From Paenibacillus sp. 1_12 (GTDB lineage: Bacteria > Bacillota > Bacilli > Paenibacillales > NBRC-103111), in the NCBI RefSeq assembly GCF_900114475.1, contig NZ_FOTE01000002.1, positions 372,001 to 436,000 on the forward strand: a stretch of 64,000 bases of DNA, written 5' to 3'. The position numbers and the translations under genes were made by a program. This document shows positions 1 to 9,352 of the stretch, in pieces. Position 1 is the stretch's first letter. Every line of letters starts with the position of its first letter. A model generated the notes under the pieces. That model was not told the origin of the DNA, made no database searches, and saw only the letters and a list, made by a program, of their open reading frames with translations.

Positions 1-1738
1 GATCCACACCATACGGGAAGAAGATCGACTGCCCTTCACCAAAAGAATTTAGAATCATGGTCGGATAATCCGTCTCATAGCTTCTGAGCCAGGAACGCTC
101 CGGCGGCTGCGGGAAAATCTGCGGTACATACGTTAGCAGCGCCTGTGCCGTATCCGTATTCGTTTTAACCAGATACTGGTCACTCCAGCTGGCAAGCAGT
201 TGAGTATCCTCAAAGCCCTTCGTCAAGGCATGAGCTTCTTTTACAAACTGATAGCCATACTGGGAGTTGTCCTTGACACTGCCTGTAAACGAGCAGCCAA
301 ATACATCACTTAATGCAAAATCATGACGGTTCGTACCCTCCGGCGTACTGAACGAGGTCAGGTTGGTGGCAATCAGCTTGCCGCCACCGCGCACATAGCT
401 GCGGATGATTTCCACTTCCTGATCGGACAGGCATGCGGCATTCGCCAGTATAAGCACTTTCGCCGCATTCAGCGTCTCCAGGTTCAGCTTATCGTCAGTC
501 AGCAGCCGGTATTGAATATGCTGGTCATTCAATACTTGCTCCAAGCCCATTAAATGCGTCAGATACGCATCCTTGCTCCGATTTGGATTGCCAAATGCAG
601 CATTCGTTGCTCTTGAATACAAAACATTAACTTCTGCAACGGTTTGCTGCTCGGTCAGCAGATCCTCATAACGCTCCATATAATCGTAAATGTCGGCGCT
701 AAGCAGCGCATTTCTGCGGTCATAGGTCGCACCCGGATGCTGTCCGTTAAATACACAGTTCCAGAATGAACCACCTGCACTAATAGCCTCCCACATCCAA
801 AGTCTCGTTTCTTGCTTCGCAGAGGAAATGTAGCGCAAATCATTATTGGTGCCCAAGTGACCAAACAGCATAACCGGAACCTTATCTGGAGACAAGCTTT
901 TCAAAAACTTGATCAGTGTCGATGGACCGTTCATAGGCTCATGGTTGGCTGTAAATAAAGGAGTGACCAGGAAATCGAAGTGATCCTTGATCGCATACAG
1001 ATCATGTCCATCCGTCTTGAAGCGGTCATGATATAAACCGAATATTTCGGCGGCATATGCTTTTTCTTCGCCATATTTCTTAACAACCGCACGGCAATCA
1101 CGAAGATGCTCCATCACGCAGGCTGCTTTCCACTCACGATACTCATCGTAAAGGCTATCTGTAAATTGACCGCCACGTGGCAATTCATGGCCAGTTTCCT
1201 TGCGGAATCGGTCTGAGCAGCTCTTGCAATAGCAGATCCCGCTTTGGCTATACGAATTTTCCCAAATCCCATCAATATCATACTTTTCAAACAGCACATC
1301 GATGAACCGGTACGCATGCTCATTACGGTAGGTACTTTGGTAGCAAGGCTGGAAAATTGCAGAGTGAAGCGGATTATCGCGGATTTTCGGTTCACCGATT
1401 TCATTCACAGCGAACCAATGGGGTCGCAGTTCGTAAATTTTCTTGTCCACACCACGGAAATCAACACGAACCACGACTTTAATTCCTTTGGCATGGGCTG
1501 CCTCTACCAGATCCTTGAGCAAATCCTCCTTGGTCATAAATGGATTCGGGTTTGCTGTTACCAGGTTATGTCTAAAGAAATCGACAATCCCGCCACCATT
1601 AATAATGATGCAGTTCGCATGGATTTGTTCCATATAGTCGACGACGGAGCCTGCGTCATAATCAACTACATCTGGCTCGCGCAGTACTGTTTGCAAAATC
1701 CGCAGCTGCTTTTGATACCATTGCTTATTATCAGTCAT
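1..1738 (-). CDS. Glycosidase-like protein, TIM-barrel plus trimerisation-type domain (partial)
   Basis: The frame is open from an ATG at 1738 to the left edge, giving about 579 residues with no stop, so the C terminus lies outside the window. A GGAGGT site lies 8 bases upstream. The protein begins MTDNKQWYQKQLRILQ. It contains IIINGGGIVDF, a VVVRVDFRG strand, DIDGIWENSYS and a paired-Cys stretch CYCKSCSDRF. Later comes a stretch typical of beta-galactosidase trimerisation folds (AKVLILANAACLSDQEVEII). It is clearly a paralogue of the gene at 4072-6240 and resembles the hypothetical glycosyl hydrolase group GHL6. I infer that it hydrolyses a glycosidic bond in the cytoplasm, because no signal peptide is visible. 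The substrate is unknown. It is the last gene seen of the long leftward series. Confidence 0.8.
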   Translation of the reverse strand, partial: MTDNKQWYQKQLRILQTVLREPDVVDYDAGSVVDYMEQIHANCIIINGGGIVDFFRHNLVTANPNPFMTKEDLLKDLVEAAHAKGIKVVVRVDFRGVDKKIYELRPHWFAVNEIGEPKIRDNPLHSAIFQPCYQSTYRNEHAYRFIDVLFEKYDIDGIWENSYSQSGICYCKSCSDRFRKETGHELPRGGQFTDSLYDEYREWKAACVMEHLRDCRAVVKKYGEEKAYAAEIFGLYHDRFKTDGHDLYAIKDHFDFLVTPLFTANHEPMNGPSTLIKFLKSLSPDKVPVMLFGHLGTNNDLRYISSAKQETRLWMWEAISAGGSFWNCVFNGQHPGATYDRRNALLSADIYDYMERYEDLLTEQQTVAEVNVLYSRATNAAFGNPNRSKDAYLTHLMGLEQVLNDQHIQYRLLTDDKLNLETLNAAKVLILANAACLSDQEVEIIRSYVRGGGKLIATNLTSFSTPEGTNRHDFALSDVFGCSFTGSVKDNSQYGYQFVKEAHALTKGFEDTQLLASWSDQYLVKTNTDTAQALLTYVPQIFPQPPERSWLRSYETDYPTMILNSFGEGQSIFFPYGVD

Positions 1739-1792
1739 GCTGTTGGACCTCCAATATTTCATTTGAATTTGCAAATCGTTCGAACAGTGAAC

Positions 1793-1964
1793 TCTAGAAG
1801 TCCGGTGAATAAGTCCCGCTGCGCGACCAAATATCCTTCCGATCACTGTTGATATCGTGAAATTGGATGAGATTAAAAGGTTTCTTCACGATTTCAAAGG
1901 CGAGCGCTAACGCTTCTCCAGGATCATTTGGTCGCTCCGCTCTTTACTCACCGTACTTCTAAAG
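1793..1964. repeat. Nested inverted repeat between genes, MITE-like
   Basis: Arms at 1793-1836 and 1921-1964 are imperfect reverse complements. Both contain AGAAGTnCGGTGAnTAA and GCGACCAAAT. A second, inner pair (gatatcgtgaaa near 1851 and ttcacgatttc near 1884) pairs inside the first, so the whole 172 bases can fold into one long hairpin. Part of the arm (GACTTATTCACCG followed by ACTTCTAG) recurs at 22834-22856, which suggests a dispersed family. No ORF lies inside. It fills the 1739-1989 gap between the second aldo/keto reductase and the glycosidase-like gene and could act as a terminator or processing site. Confidence 0.65.
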
Positions 1965-1989
1965 GGACATACTTTTTAAACACGCACTC

Positions 1990-2859
1990 TTAGACATATC
2001 GTTCATGTAGCGCATCCAGACTGATGCGTCCGGCTTTATCCTCACAGATCGCAATGTTTTTATGTACAATATCTTTGTCACGCATTCCCATCAGTGCTAC
2101 ATCGACATACGGATTAGACAATACGAATTGAATCAGTGCAGGCGTATAATCGAACGTATTTCCCCGATTGACGGTTTGTATCCAGCGTTGAAACGTGCCT
2201 GAGGTCGGAGTTCTCATCGTTACTATGCCCATGCCTGCCTTATCTGCTTCCAGAAGACTACCGAAAGGACGGCTGGGCTCATAGCTATGTTGAAAAATAA
2301 AATTGTAGCAAATTTGCATCATATCAAACATGCCGCTGCGAATGAAGCGGTACACGGAATCGTTGTTATCCTCACTGCTAAACCCGATATGCTCGACAAG
2401 ACCTTCTTGCTTAAGCTTCAGCATCTCCTCGGCCATACCTCCATCCATCAAGATATGGTCGGCCTGCTCAACTGTATAGGAATCGCCATGGATTTGCAGC
2501 AGCTGAATGCGGTCCCTGCGAAGTCTTTTCAAGCTGAGCTCCACAGATTCACGCAGCTTTCCACGGGTTTTATAATTTGCCTTTGTCGCGATAAACAGCG
2601 GATGCGAGCCGCTCTCGGTCACACCCTGAAGCGCTTCGCCTAGAATCTCTTCGCTTTCACCATTACCGTATCCAGGTGCCGTGTCAAAATAATTGATTCC
2701 GCCCTGCAGAGCAGCTTCAATGGATTCGAATATATGTTTACGATCATCCCCATCGCTCGGATCAAAGGTATGTAAATAATTTTTAAGTCCGGCTGCTGCG
2801 CCTCCATAGCCAATCCGACTGACGACTGCACCTGTTTTACCTAAAATTGAATATTCCAT
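1990..2859 (-). CDS. Aldo/keto reductase family oxidoreductase
   Basis: 289 residues, the usual size for a compact bacterial aldo/keto reductase, a cytoplasmic NAD(P)H-dependent carbonyl reductase or sugar dehydrogenase. The catalytic tetrad is visible: Asp59 and Tyr64 in FDTAPGYG, Lys93 in ATKANYK and His124 in LLQIHGD. The N terminus EYSILGKTGAVVSRIGYGG is the standard first strand and loop. It lies 52 bases beyond the amidohydrolase at 2912 and is followed by a nested inverted repeat. It is the second aldo/keto reductase of the locus and is distinct in sequence from the one at 8183. I infer a role in oxidising or reducing the imported sugar, and the substrate cannot be read from sequence. 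Confidence 0.9.
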   Translation of the reverse strand: MEYSILGKTGAVVSRIGYGGAAAGLKNYLHTFDPSDGDDRKHIFESIEAALQGGINYFDTAPGYGNGESEEILGEALQGVTESGSHPLFIATKANYKTRGKLRESVELSLKRLRRDRIQLLQIHGDSYTVEQADHILMDGGMAEEMLKLKQEGLVEHIGFSSEDNNDSVYRFIRSGMFDMMQICYNFIFQHSYEPSRPFGSLLEADKAGMGIVTMRTPTSGTFQRWIQTVNRGNTFDYTPALIQFVLSNPYVDVALMGMRDKDIVHKNIAICEDKAGRISLDALHERYV

Positions 2860-2911
2860 TGGTTCTCACTCCTTCTGCTCTCCTATTCAGCACCGCGGTT
2901 AGGGCCAAACC

Positions 2912-3931
2912 CTATCGGTTCCACTGCTTACATATATATTCAGACATGCTCCTGCCTACTGCAAACTCAGGTGAATGCAAGTATCCTTCCAGAATGGCAT
3001 CACATACCTCAACCGGAAGATCTATCCCCTTTGGAAAATAAGTAATCGTCCGATTACGTTCAAACTGCTGCTCCACCCATTCGGGTATAACCAGTGCCTG
3101 TGTCGTCAAATCCAGACCCTCTGCCGATTGCGATACAGAGTCATCCATGCCCTGTGGGGCCAATCCTGTAAAAAACTGCTCGACTGCATTCGTGCTGGAA
3201 ATCTTGCTCCACTCTTCATCATTGCAATCAAGAAATCCTCTGAACATATCCATAGCTGCGTTCGCATTTTCATTGCGCCAATATAGCACCGGATATTCGC
3301 TTCCCCACATCAGATGGTCGGGACCACACTGCGCGTAGGCATACTCCATCCAGGCCTTGTAAGCCGTATGAGGATGTACCGAACCGGTCATACCGGCATT
3401 ACGCACAAAAATACCAAAAAATCGTTCGTGCTGCATCAGCTTTTGAACACTGCCTCCGGATTTATGGGGATCCTCAGATGAAAAATCGGCATACATAAAA
3501 TGCGGCGCAGCCAGCTTGGACTCAGGGTATTTATTTAACCAGGCCAAATACAACTCGGCCATCTGTTGATTGATGCAGGCTCCGATTCCATACGCCCAGC
3601 GGCCGCTTTCACCAATTAGCTCCAGGATGTCGGGGTATTCCACAGCCTCGCGCGGTTCAAGACGAATACCCATGGCTCCGGCAGCCAGCTGAAGCTTCAC
3701 AGCCTCGATCCGTTCGTCTTTCTTTTCTCCAAAAGGAATCCCGACCGCGCGTACACGATCCGGGTACCGAATCATCGCTTCTTGGATTATTGAGAAATCA
3801 GGCACTCTCGGTCCTAAGACGGCTACCGCTTGCTCTATATGGTGGTTATCCATATAGCTGAGAAGCTGGTCCAGCGAGCCAAACCGAGGCAGCCCAAAGT
3901 GTGCATAGGCATCTGTCATCTTGAATTGCAT
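2912..3931 (-). CDS. Amidohydrolase_2-type TIM-barrel metal-dependent hydrolase
   Basis: 339 residues. The N terminus MTDAYAHFGLPRFGSL corresponds to the first metal-binding strand of the amidohydrolase-2 family. The usual His-x-His reads Ala-Tyr-Ala-His here, so one metal ligand may be missing or replaced by Asp. Further family-like elements are LAAPHFMYADF in the middle and DHLMWGSEYPV near residue 222. Members hydrolyse or decarboxylate small acids and lactones, including sugar lactones. A GGAGGT site lies 11 bases before the ATG at 3931, and an alternative ATG is four codons downstream. The long C-terminal extension after about residue 245 is not part of the core barrel. I infer a step after the lactonase-like enzyme of the same locus. 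Confidence 0.75.
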   Translation of the reverse strand: MQFKMTDAYAHFGLPRFGSLDQLLSYMDNHHIEQAVAVLGPRVPDFSIIQEAMIRYPDRVRAVGIPFGEKKDERIEAVKLQLAAGAMGIRLEPREAVEYPDILELIGESGRWAYGIGACINQQMAELYLAWLNKYPESKLAAPHFMYADFSSEDPHKSGGSVQKLMQHERFFGIFVRNAGMTGSVHPHTAYKAWMEYAYAQCGPDHLMWGSEYPVLYWRNENANAAMDMFRGFLDCNDEEWSKISSTNAVEQFFTGLAPQGMDDSVSQSAEGLDLTTQALVIPEWVEQQFERNRTITYFPKGIDLPVEVCDAILEGYLHSPEFAVGRSMSEYICKQWNR

Positions 3932-4071
3932 GGTGAAACCACACCTCCGTTAATGTGAAACAGCTAGTAAAATGAACAGACATAGCAAACTATCTCCGAG
4001 TTCACCACAAACTTAAATCAGCACTATGACCACTTTACAGCAGAACTTGCCATCGGTAACTCCGTCCGTTT

Positions 4072-6240
4072 TTAGGCTAGCTCCAAAATAACTAATTCAT
4101 GATCGATCAAAGAATCAATTTGAAATTGAATCCAATCCTTATTGATTTCAGGCTGTACTTCGATTCCACGCACCTTCAAAAAAACTGATTTCGGTATTTC
4201 TCCAGCGGTTTGAATCGAAATGGAAATCGGACCTACAGGCAGGAACTCCTCTACATAACCAGGATTCTGATTCGTTCCACTGAGATTAACCAGATGAAGG
4301 ATCAGTCTTCCATTTTGGCGATACAGCTTGCAGTCCAGATAACCCGGACCTTCGACCTTTAGCGGAAGCTTGTCTGCTGCAGCCCACTTGACCGCATTGG
4401 CTAATAAATCACCCAGATCTGGCAAATGTGTGCGCCCATAGCAGCGGTCTACATCTCCGGCAAAGTAATAAATGCGTCCGCCTGAAGGATGCTCTCCTGC
4501 AAGTATAGCTGGAAAATCCGTATTTGGCTCTCTCATCCAGCTGAATTCTGGTGGATAGATCGGAAATGCCGGTATATAAGTAGCAATGGCGCTCATTCGC
4601 TCACCAGTCTCGACATGATGGAACTGTCCACCAAACGAGAGAATATCCGTATCCTCAAATCCAGAAAGTGTGGAATGCCTTTCATCGGGTAATCTGAAGT
4701 AATTGTGTGTGTCATAAAATGCCCAATTGGAAGTCTGGTTTTTGACAGCACCATCCACTTTAAACATATGCTTGATACCTGTTATGGCTTCCAATGGAAA
4801 TTCACTTCGTATTTCCCCCCACTCGTTAAGCGTAGCGGATGCTCCGGTCAATACGAGACTGCCGCCGGCTTCCACAAAATTACAAACAGCCTGACACTGC
4901 TGATCAGTCAATACCGCAATATCCGGCAATATTAGCACATCCAGCTTTTCAGCCTCTCTTGATATATGATCCGCGTGTACGGGAACAAATGGTATTCTGG
5001 CTCTGGTCAATGCCCTTACAAATCCATGCCATGGAAGAGACACCTTCTCTTCCGCTTGCCCGCGCCCATAGAACTCGGTATTGTCCTGGCTCCAGATCAA
5101 ACCAACATTTGCAACAGGCTGCCGGTTGTACAGGTAAGACTCATTTTCCTCATGCCATTGCATAATAGCAGGTAAATTTTCAAATTGACGTCGATCCTCC
5201 TGTACAGCGCCAACATGATGATACCAAGGCGATATACCTCCGGCCATCCCTTCAATTACCCATAGCTGTGTTTCTTTAGGCGGATTGCTGCCTATCCGAA
5301 AGCTGCGAACCCCGCGAATATAATTAGCCATACTTTCCGGGATGACTTTGTCCCAACCGGCAAGTCCATGCAGTAGACTTCCATTGAGGCTGTTCTGCTC
5401 AAAACCGTTTAGTGCATCGCGGGATTGATGGTCGCACATGATGATTTGGGACCTTTCTCCAACTTCCTTCAAATCACAGAAAGAACTATGGCCGCTCACT
5501 GGATTGGCATTAACCATGCCCAACCACAAACAATCAGCCCCACCGAACTCTTTGGTAATTTCATTAAACAAATCCCAATTTTCAATCCGGCATTTGTAGC
5601 TCCACTTGATCCACTTTAAGTATACAGGATCATTCCAATTGGCTGCAGCAGGAAGTTCCTCTCCGGCTTCAGCATGAAATTTCCTTTTACAGCTTTCACA
5701 GTGGCAAATAATTTGTCGTGATACGCCCGTCCAGCTGTTATCGGTAAATCCGTCCGGCTGGTACTTGGTTATGATTTCTTTCATGATTTGCGGTATATAT
5801 TCCTTATAATAGTCGCTGTTGATGCAAGAAAAATAACGTCCATCCGCCATATGAGGCACTCCCTCTGAATCTACGACGAACCAATCGGGGTGAGCATCAT
5901 AAAAATCCTGGGTTGCCCGATTTATATCCATCCTGGCTAAGATCGCCAACCCTTCCGCTCTGCCCGCTGATACAAAATCGCCAAATAAATCACGGTCACC
6001 CAATCCCTCCGCTCGATAATGCAGCTCGAACGAACTCGGATAATAAGCTACAATTCCCCCTGCGTTGACAATAATCCCCTGTACTCGGGTTTTATGCCAA
6101 TATTCCTTCCACCACTCCATGTCACAGTAGATAGGATCCATTTCCGTAAGATTGGTTTGCCCCCAGCGGATGGTTTTTTGATACCACGGTATATTAGTGT
6201 TTGTTTCATTATTCATTTTTAGATACATCTCCTCATTCAT
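4072..6240 (-). CDS. Large glycosidase-like protein (GHL6/beta-galactosidase trimerisation-like)
   Basis: 722 residues without a signal peptide. The N-terminal half looks like a TIM barrel: GIIVNAGGIVAYYP, LAILARMDINRA, DGFTDNSWTG and CHCESCKRKF follow each other as in the paralogue at 1-1738. The centre (LDVLILPDIAVLTDQQCQAV, about residue 415) matches the class I amidotransferase-like trimerisation domain of GH42-type enzymes, and a beta-rich C terminus follows. The paralogue has Glu where this protein has Asp in the DNS/ENS motif, so the catalytic residues may differ. The start is uncertain. ATG at 6240 overlaps the upstream stop by 8 bases, but GAGGAG lies between it and a second ATG at 6216, which may be the true start. 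Confidence 0.8.
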   Translation of the reverse strand: MNEEMYLKMNNETNTNIPWYQKTIRWGQTNLTEMDPIYCDMEWWKEYWHKTRVQGIIVNAGGIVAYYPSSFELHYRAEGLGDRDLFGDFVSAGRAEGLAILARMDINRATQDFYDAHPDWFVVDSEGVPHMADGRYFSCINSDYYKEYIPQIMKEIITKYQPDGFTDNSWTGVSRQIICHCESCKRKFHAEAGEELPAAANWNDPVYLKWIKWSYKCRIENWDLFNEITKEFGGADCLWLGMVNANPVSGHSSFCDLKEVGERSQIIMCDHQSRDALNGFEQNSLNGSLLHGLAGWDKVIPESMANYIRGVRSFRIGSNPPKETQLWVIEGMAGGISPWYHHVGAVQEDRRQFENLPAIMQWHEENESYLYNRQPVANVGLIWSQDNTEFYGRGQAEEKVSLPWHGFVRALTRARIPFVPVHADHISREAEKLDVLILPDIAVLTDQQCQAVCNFVEAGGSLVLTGASATLNEWGEIRSEFPLEAITGIKHMFKVDGAVKNQTSNWAFYDTHNYFRLPDERHSTLSGFEDTDILSFGGQFHHVETGERMSAIATYIPAFPIYPPEFSWMREPNTDFPAILAGEHPSGGRIYYFAGDVDRCYGRTHLPDLGDLLANAVKWAAADKLPLKVEGPGYLDCKLYRQNGRLILHLVNLSGTNQNPGYVEEFLPVGPISISIQTAGEIPKSVFLKVRGIEVQPEINKDWIQFQIDSLIDHELVILELA

Positions 6241-7264
6241 TTACATCATAAATTTTACATGCCAGCCATACCGTATGCTTTTCACGGGGTTGAATGGTTA
6301 AATAGGTTCCATGAGCTAAGGAATGTTCCCAATTCGTAAAATAATCATTGGAGGGCTCTATGGCTACTGTATAAAGATCATCATTATTTTTATACCAGTA
6401 TCTTAGGTAAGGAAAGCTATCCATATCCCAGCACAATCGGACTGCTACCTTCTTTTTTCTGTTAATAAGTGTAACTTCAGGCTGGCTTACATTTTTTAAT
6501 GTGATAAAGAGCTCCTCATTTGCAAATCTGGGACTTACCTTTAACAAGTTATGTTTACTGCCGTTTACCAATGAAATGGCATCGACCGCTTCTTCAAACT
6601 GTGCTAGATCAGCTTGATTCTCGGCAGCGAATTTTCTTGCATGGAAAGCAACGCAATCCGGTAAAACGATCTCTACATGCTCATCCAGAAACTGTCCACC
6701 AAAAGCAGAATGCTGAGTCCAGGTAAATTTCATTTCAGAAGCTCCCGTATTTTCTACGGTTTCATCTATATAGATCGTCGGATCATTGGACCTTAAACAA
6801 AATGTTTTTTCTATATATAACGGAACGACAGGCAGTTTAACCACACATTTTATACGCACAATTTCACTGGACAATTCCAAAAGCTCATAGTCCCATGGAA
6901 GCGTTGCAGCTATGCCGTACATATCAGGAGTCACTTCGATATCCTCATAAATCCCTCTGTGCGGCAGTACGTCCTGCCACCCACCCGTATAAAGTTCAGA
7001 GTACCAGGTCAGTCGTTGCTCATGTAAATTTCTTTCCTTGTAGGCACTTAACCCATTTTTCGTCTTCAAAAGGATGTCCATGTCCAATTTCTTATATATA
7101 ATTTCAAATATCTCGCTGCCTTTACCTACCAATATCGTGACTTTTAACAGCTCATTTTCCAGATATACAACATCAATTCCGTATTCAACAGTATGTCTTA
7201 TTGAACAGCCTTTATGATCTCCCACAACACCCTCCAATCCTGCATAAAGAAGGCTGAGAGGCAT
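6233..7264 (-). CDS. Aldose-epimerase-like (galactose mutarotase fold) protein
   Basis: 343 residues that read as a continuous beta-sandwich of the galactose-mutarotase fold, closest to the DUF4432-type branch. Visible elements are the conserved PHRG near residue 101, IYIDETVENTG in the centre, the probable active-site stretch TQHSAFGG and YTVAIEPSNDY near the C terminus. Members interconvert sugar anomers or act on sugar derivatives in the cytoplasm. It sits between the lactonase-like gene (27-base gap) and the large glycosidase-like gene (8-base overlap), consistent with cotranscription. The general fold call is firm, but the reaction and the sugar are not known. Confidence 0.75.
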   Translation of the reverse strand: MPLSLLYAGLEGVVGDHKGCSIRHTVEYGIDVVYLENELLKVTILVGKGSEIFEIIYKKLDMDILLKTKNGLSAYKERNLHEQRLTWYSELYTGGWQDVLPHRGIYEDIEVTPDMYGIAATLPWDYELLELSSEIVRIKCVVKLPVVPLYIEKTFCLRSNDPTIYIDETVENTGASEMKFTWTQHSAFGGQFLDEHVEIVLPDCVAFHARKFAAENQADLAQFEEAVDAISLVNGSKHNLLKVSPRFANEELFITLKNVSQPEVTLINRKKKVAVRLCWDMDSFPYLRYWYKNNDDLYTVAIEPSNDYFTNWEHSLAHGTYLTIQPREKHTVWLACKIYDVNE

Positions 7265-7291
7265 ATTATCCCCCTCAAGCCTTCAGCCGCC

Positions 7292-8182
7292 TCAAATTTC
7301 ATCAAGTCCCTTGCCGATCGGAATTCCCGGAATGTTCAACTGTAGGCTATATAAGGATGAAGTTGCCGTAACATATAAGGTCTTCCAGTCATCTCCGCCC
7401 CAGCAAAGATTAGCAGCCACCTCGGGAAACTTGAATATGCCCAGCTTTTCACCATCCGGAGCAATAACCCAAACCCCGCCTGGGCCCGTTACATATACAT
7501 TTCCTAGACTATCTACTTTCATGCCGTCAGCTGCCCCTCTGCCCTCATCGGTATCGAGCGTGGCAAAGACGCGTCCGTTAGTAATAAGGCCGTCCTCAGT
7601 TACATCAAATACTTCTACATGCTGTAAATTGGTATCATCCATATAAAACAGCTTCTCATCCGGTGAGAAAGCCAAGCCGTTCGGACGATTAAACATACCA
7701 AGCAGCGTGATTTCTCCAGTTTCAGGCGAGACTTTATAGATCCCGTTTCCTGATAGTTCTTTCGTATCCCCCATCGCCGTGCTATAAGGATCCGTAAAAT
7801 AAACCATGCCGTCTGATTTAACAATCACATCATTGGGACTGTTTAACCGCTTGCCCTCATAGTGGGAGGCAAGTGTTGTCGCTTCTCCATTTTCTTCGAT
7901 TCTTGAAACTCTCCTTTTCGAGGTTTCGCAACTTACTACTCTCCCGGCCCGATCCATCGTCAATCCAACAGCTCTGCCGCTTTCTTCTCTATATACACTA
8001 CACCCTTCAGCACGATTCCATTTATATATACGGTTAGGCGTAAAGTCAGTAAAAAGCACCGATTGTGTTGTTTTATCCCAAATAGGGCCCTCTGTAAACA
8101 CAAGTCCTGAGACCAGTTGTTCTACAACGTAGTCCTTATCAATAATCTCAAAAATCTTATCTGAAAAAACTACTAATTCCAT
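7292..8182 (-). CDS. SMP-30/gluconolactonase-family lactone hydrolase
   Basis: 296 residues of a six-bladed beta-propeller. The three metal ligands of the SMP-30 family can be placed: Glu31 in FTEGPIWD, Asn168 in NRPNGLAFSPD and Asp219 in AADGMKVDSLGNVY. Asn117 in LNSPNDVIVKSDG is the usual substrate-side residue. These enzymes open sugar lactones to aldonic acids using one divalent metal ion. The start codon directly abuts the stop of the aldo/keto reductase upstream (TAAATG), and the ribosome site GGAGGGGG lies inside that gene, so translation is probably coupled. A sugar dehydrogenase followed by a lactonase is the classical oxidative route, which supports that role here. Confidence 0.88.
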   Translation of the reverse strand: MELVVFSDKIFEIIDKDYVVEQLVSGLVFTEGPIWDKTTQSVLFTDFTPNRIYKWNRAEGCSVYREESGRAVGLTMDRAGRVVSCETSKRRVSRIEENGEATTLASHYEGKRLNSPNDVIVKSDGMVYFTDPYSTAMGDTKELSGNGIYKVSPETGEITLLGMFNRPNGLAFSPDEKLFYMDDTNLQHVEVFDVTEDGLITNGRVFATLDTDEGRGAADGMKVDSLGNVYVTGPGGVWVIAPDGEKLGIFKFPEVAANLCWGGDDWKTLYVTATSSLYSLQLNIPGIPIGKGLDEI

Positions 8183-9229
8183 TTATTTGCCCCCTCCTGA
8201 AAATTCTTTCCATCCATCGTAAGCTGTAGGTGCTGTTCCCCCAGGTCCGGGAAATATTTCATCCAATCTTTTCAAAGTCGATTCATCCAGCTTGATTTCC
8301 ACTGCTCGAAGCATTTCATTAAGATCCTGCAGGCTTGAAGGTCCAATAACCGGTGCAACGATCGCCGGGTTATTTAACTCCCAAGCTAAAGCTACGCTAG
8401 CTTCCGTTTCATTCAAATCTCTGCAAAGCTGCGAAAATGCTGTTAACTGCGGTCTATATTTCTCGATAACCATTTTGACTTCGTCCGATAAATGACGGCG
8501 ATCCAACTCAAACATGTTAACGCCGAGCAGTCCTCTAACCAGTGGACTCCAAATCGTAATGCCAATTCCCTGATCCATGGCAGCAGGCAGAACCTCTAGT
8601 TCTGGAATTCGACAAAATAAATTGTAGCGGTGCTGCTCATTAACCAGACCCATAAAATTCCGCTTTCTGGCGGCCTCCTGCGCTTTCATCAGATCCCATG
8701 CGGCGTAATTGCTTGAGCCGATATAGTCAACTTTACCCTGCCTGACCAATCCCTCGAAAGCTTCCCACAACTCGTCCCAAGTCACCTTGCGATCTACATT
8801 ATGCATTTGATACAATTCTACATGGTCCGTCTGCAAGCGTCGCAAAGAACCCTCTATATGCCGGCGTATTTTATAAAGAGAAAGCCCTCTGGCCTTGTTG
8901 GGGCCATCCAACTCGTCTCCTTCCATCTCCCGCTCCACTTTTGTAGCAATAACTACTTTTTCACGCCTGCCTCCGCCTTGGGCAAACCAGCGTCCAATAA
9001 TTTCTTCGGTTAATCCGCAATAGCCGCCTTCACCATGTCTTCCATAAACGTTGGCCGTATCAAAGAAATTAATACCTGCATCTAAGGCAGCATCCATAAT
9101 TTTAAAAGCCTCTTTTTCTTCAACACAGCCCCAATTTCCTTCGCTTTTGGAACCAGCACCAAAAGTTCCAGTTCCTAAACACAACTTGCTAACCTTAAGT
9201 CCTGTACGTCCCAAATAGCCATATTTCAC
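8183..9229 (-). CDS. Aldo/keto reductase family oxidoreductase
   Basis: 348 residues from a GTG start at 9229. I prefer it because GGAGGG lies 7 bases before it and the protein then begins MKYGYLGRTGLKVSKLCLGT, the usual family N terminus. An upstream ATG at 9262 has no good ribosome site. The tetrad is complete: Asp57 and Tyr62 in FFDTANVYG, Lys97 in ATKVER and His143 in LYQMHNVD. The length and ELEVLPAAMDQGIGITIWSPL fit the YhdN/potassium-channel beta-subunit-like branch. It would oxidise or reduce a sugar with NAD(P)H in the cytoplasm. It lies downstream of the binding protein and is fused by position to the lactonase-like gene. Confidence 0.9.
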   Translation of the reverse strand: MKYGYLGRTGLKVSKLCLGTGTFGAGSKSEGNWGCVEEKEAFKIMDAALDAGINFFDTANVYGRHGEGGYCGLTEEIIGRWFAQGGGRREKVVIATKVEREMEGDELDGPNKARGLSLYKIRRHIEGSLRRLQTDHVELYQMHNVDRKVTWDELWEAFEGLVRQGKVDYIGSSNYAAWDLMKAQEAARKRNFMGLVNEQHRYNLFCRIPELEVLPAAMDQGIGITIWSPLVRGLLGVNMFELDRRHLSDEVKMVIEKYRPQLTAFSQLCRDLNETEASVALAWELNNPAIVAPVIGPSSLQDLNEMLRAVEIKLDESTLKRLDEIFPGPGGTAPTAYDGWKEFSGGGK

Positions 9230-9261
9230 CGGGAAACCCTCCATTTTGTAAGGTGTCATCA

Positions 9262-9340
9262 CACTTCATAAGCCGATTACTCCCGCAACGCTATAAGCGA
9301 GTACGCAGCAAGAGAAATCGGCGATTCTGAAGGTTTGAAA
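9262..9340 (-). other. Hairpin in the binding-protein to reductase intergenic gap
   Basis: GCCGATT at 9272-9278 pairs with AATCGGC at 9316-9322, with a smaller hairpin in the loop. It lies directly after the binding-protein stop on the transcribed strand and has no T-run. This placement suggests partial termination or an RNA-stabilising stem that keeps binding-protein mRNA more abundant than the downstream enzymes. That role is inference only. Confidence 0.35.
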
Positions 9341-9352
9341 ACTAATTTATTG

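Noticed and set aside
1244-1852. 202-codon plus-strand open frame
   Set aside because: It is antisense to the partial glycosidase-like gene and runs into the inverted repeat. No family resemblance.
1793-1964. Insertion sequence
   Set aside because: No transposase frame is present within or near the arms, so only a MITE-like or structural repeat is supported.
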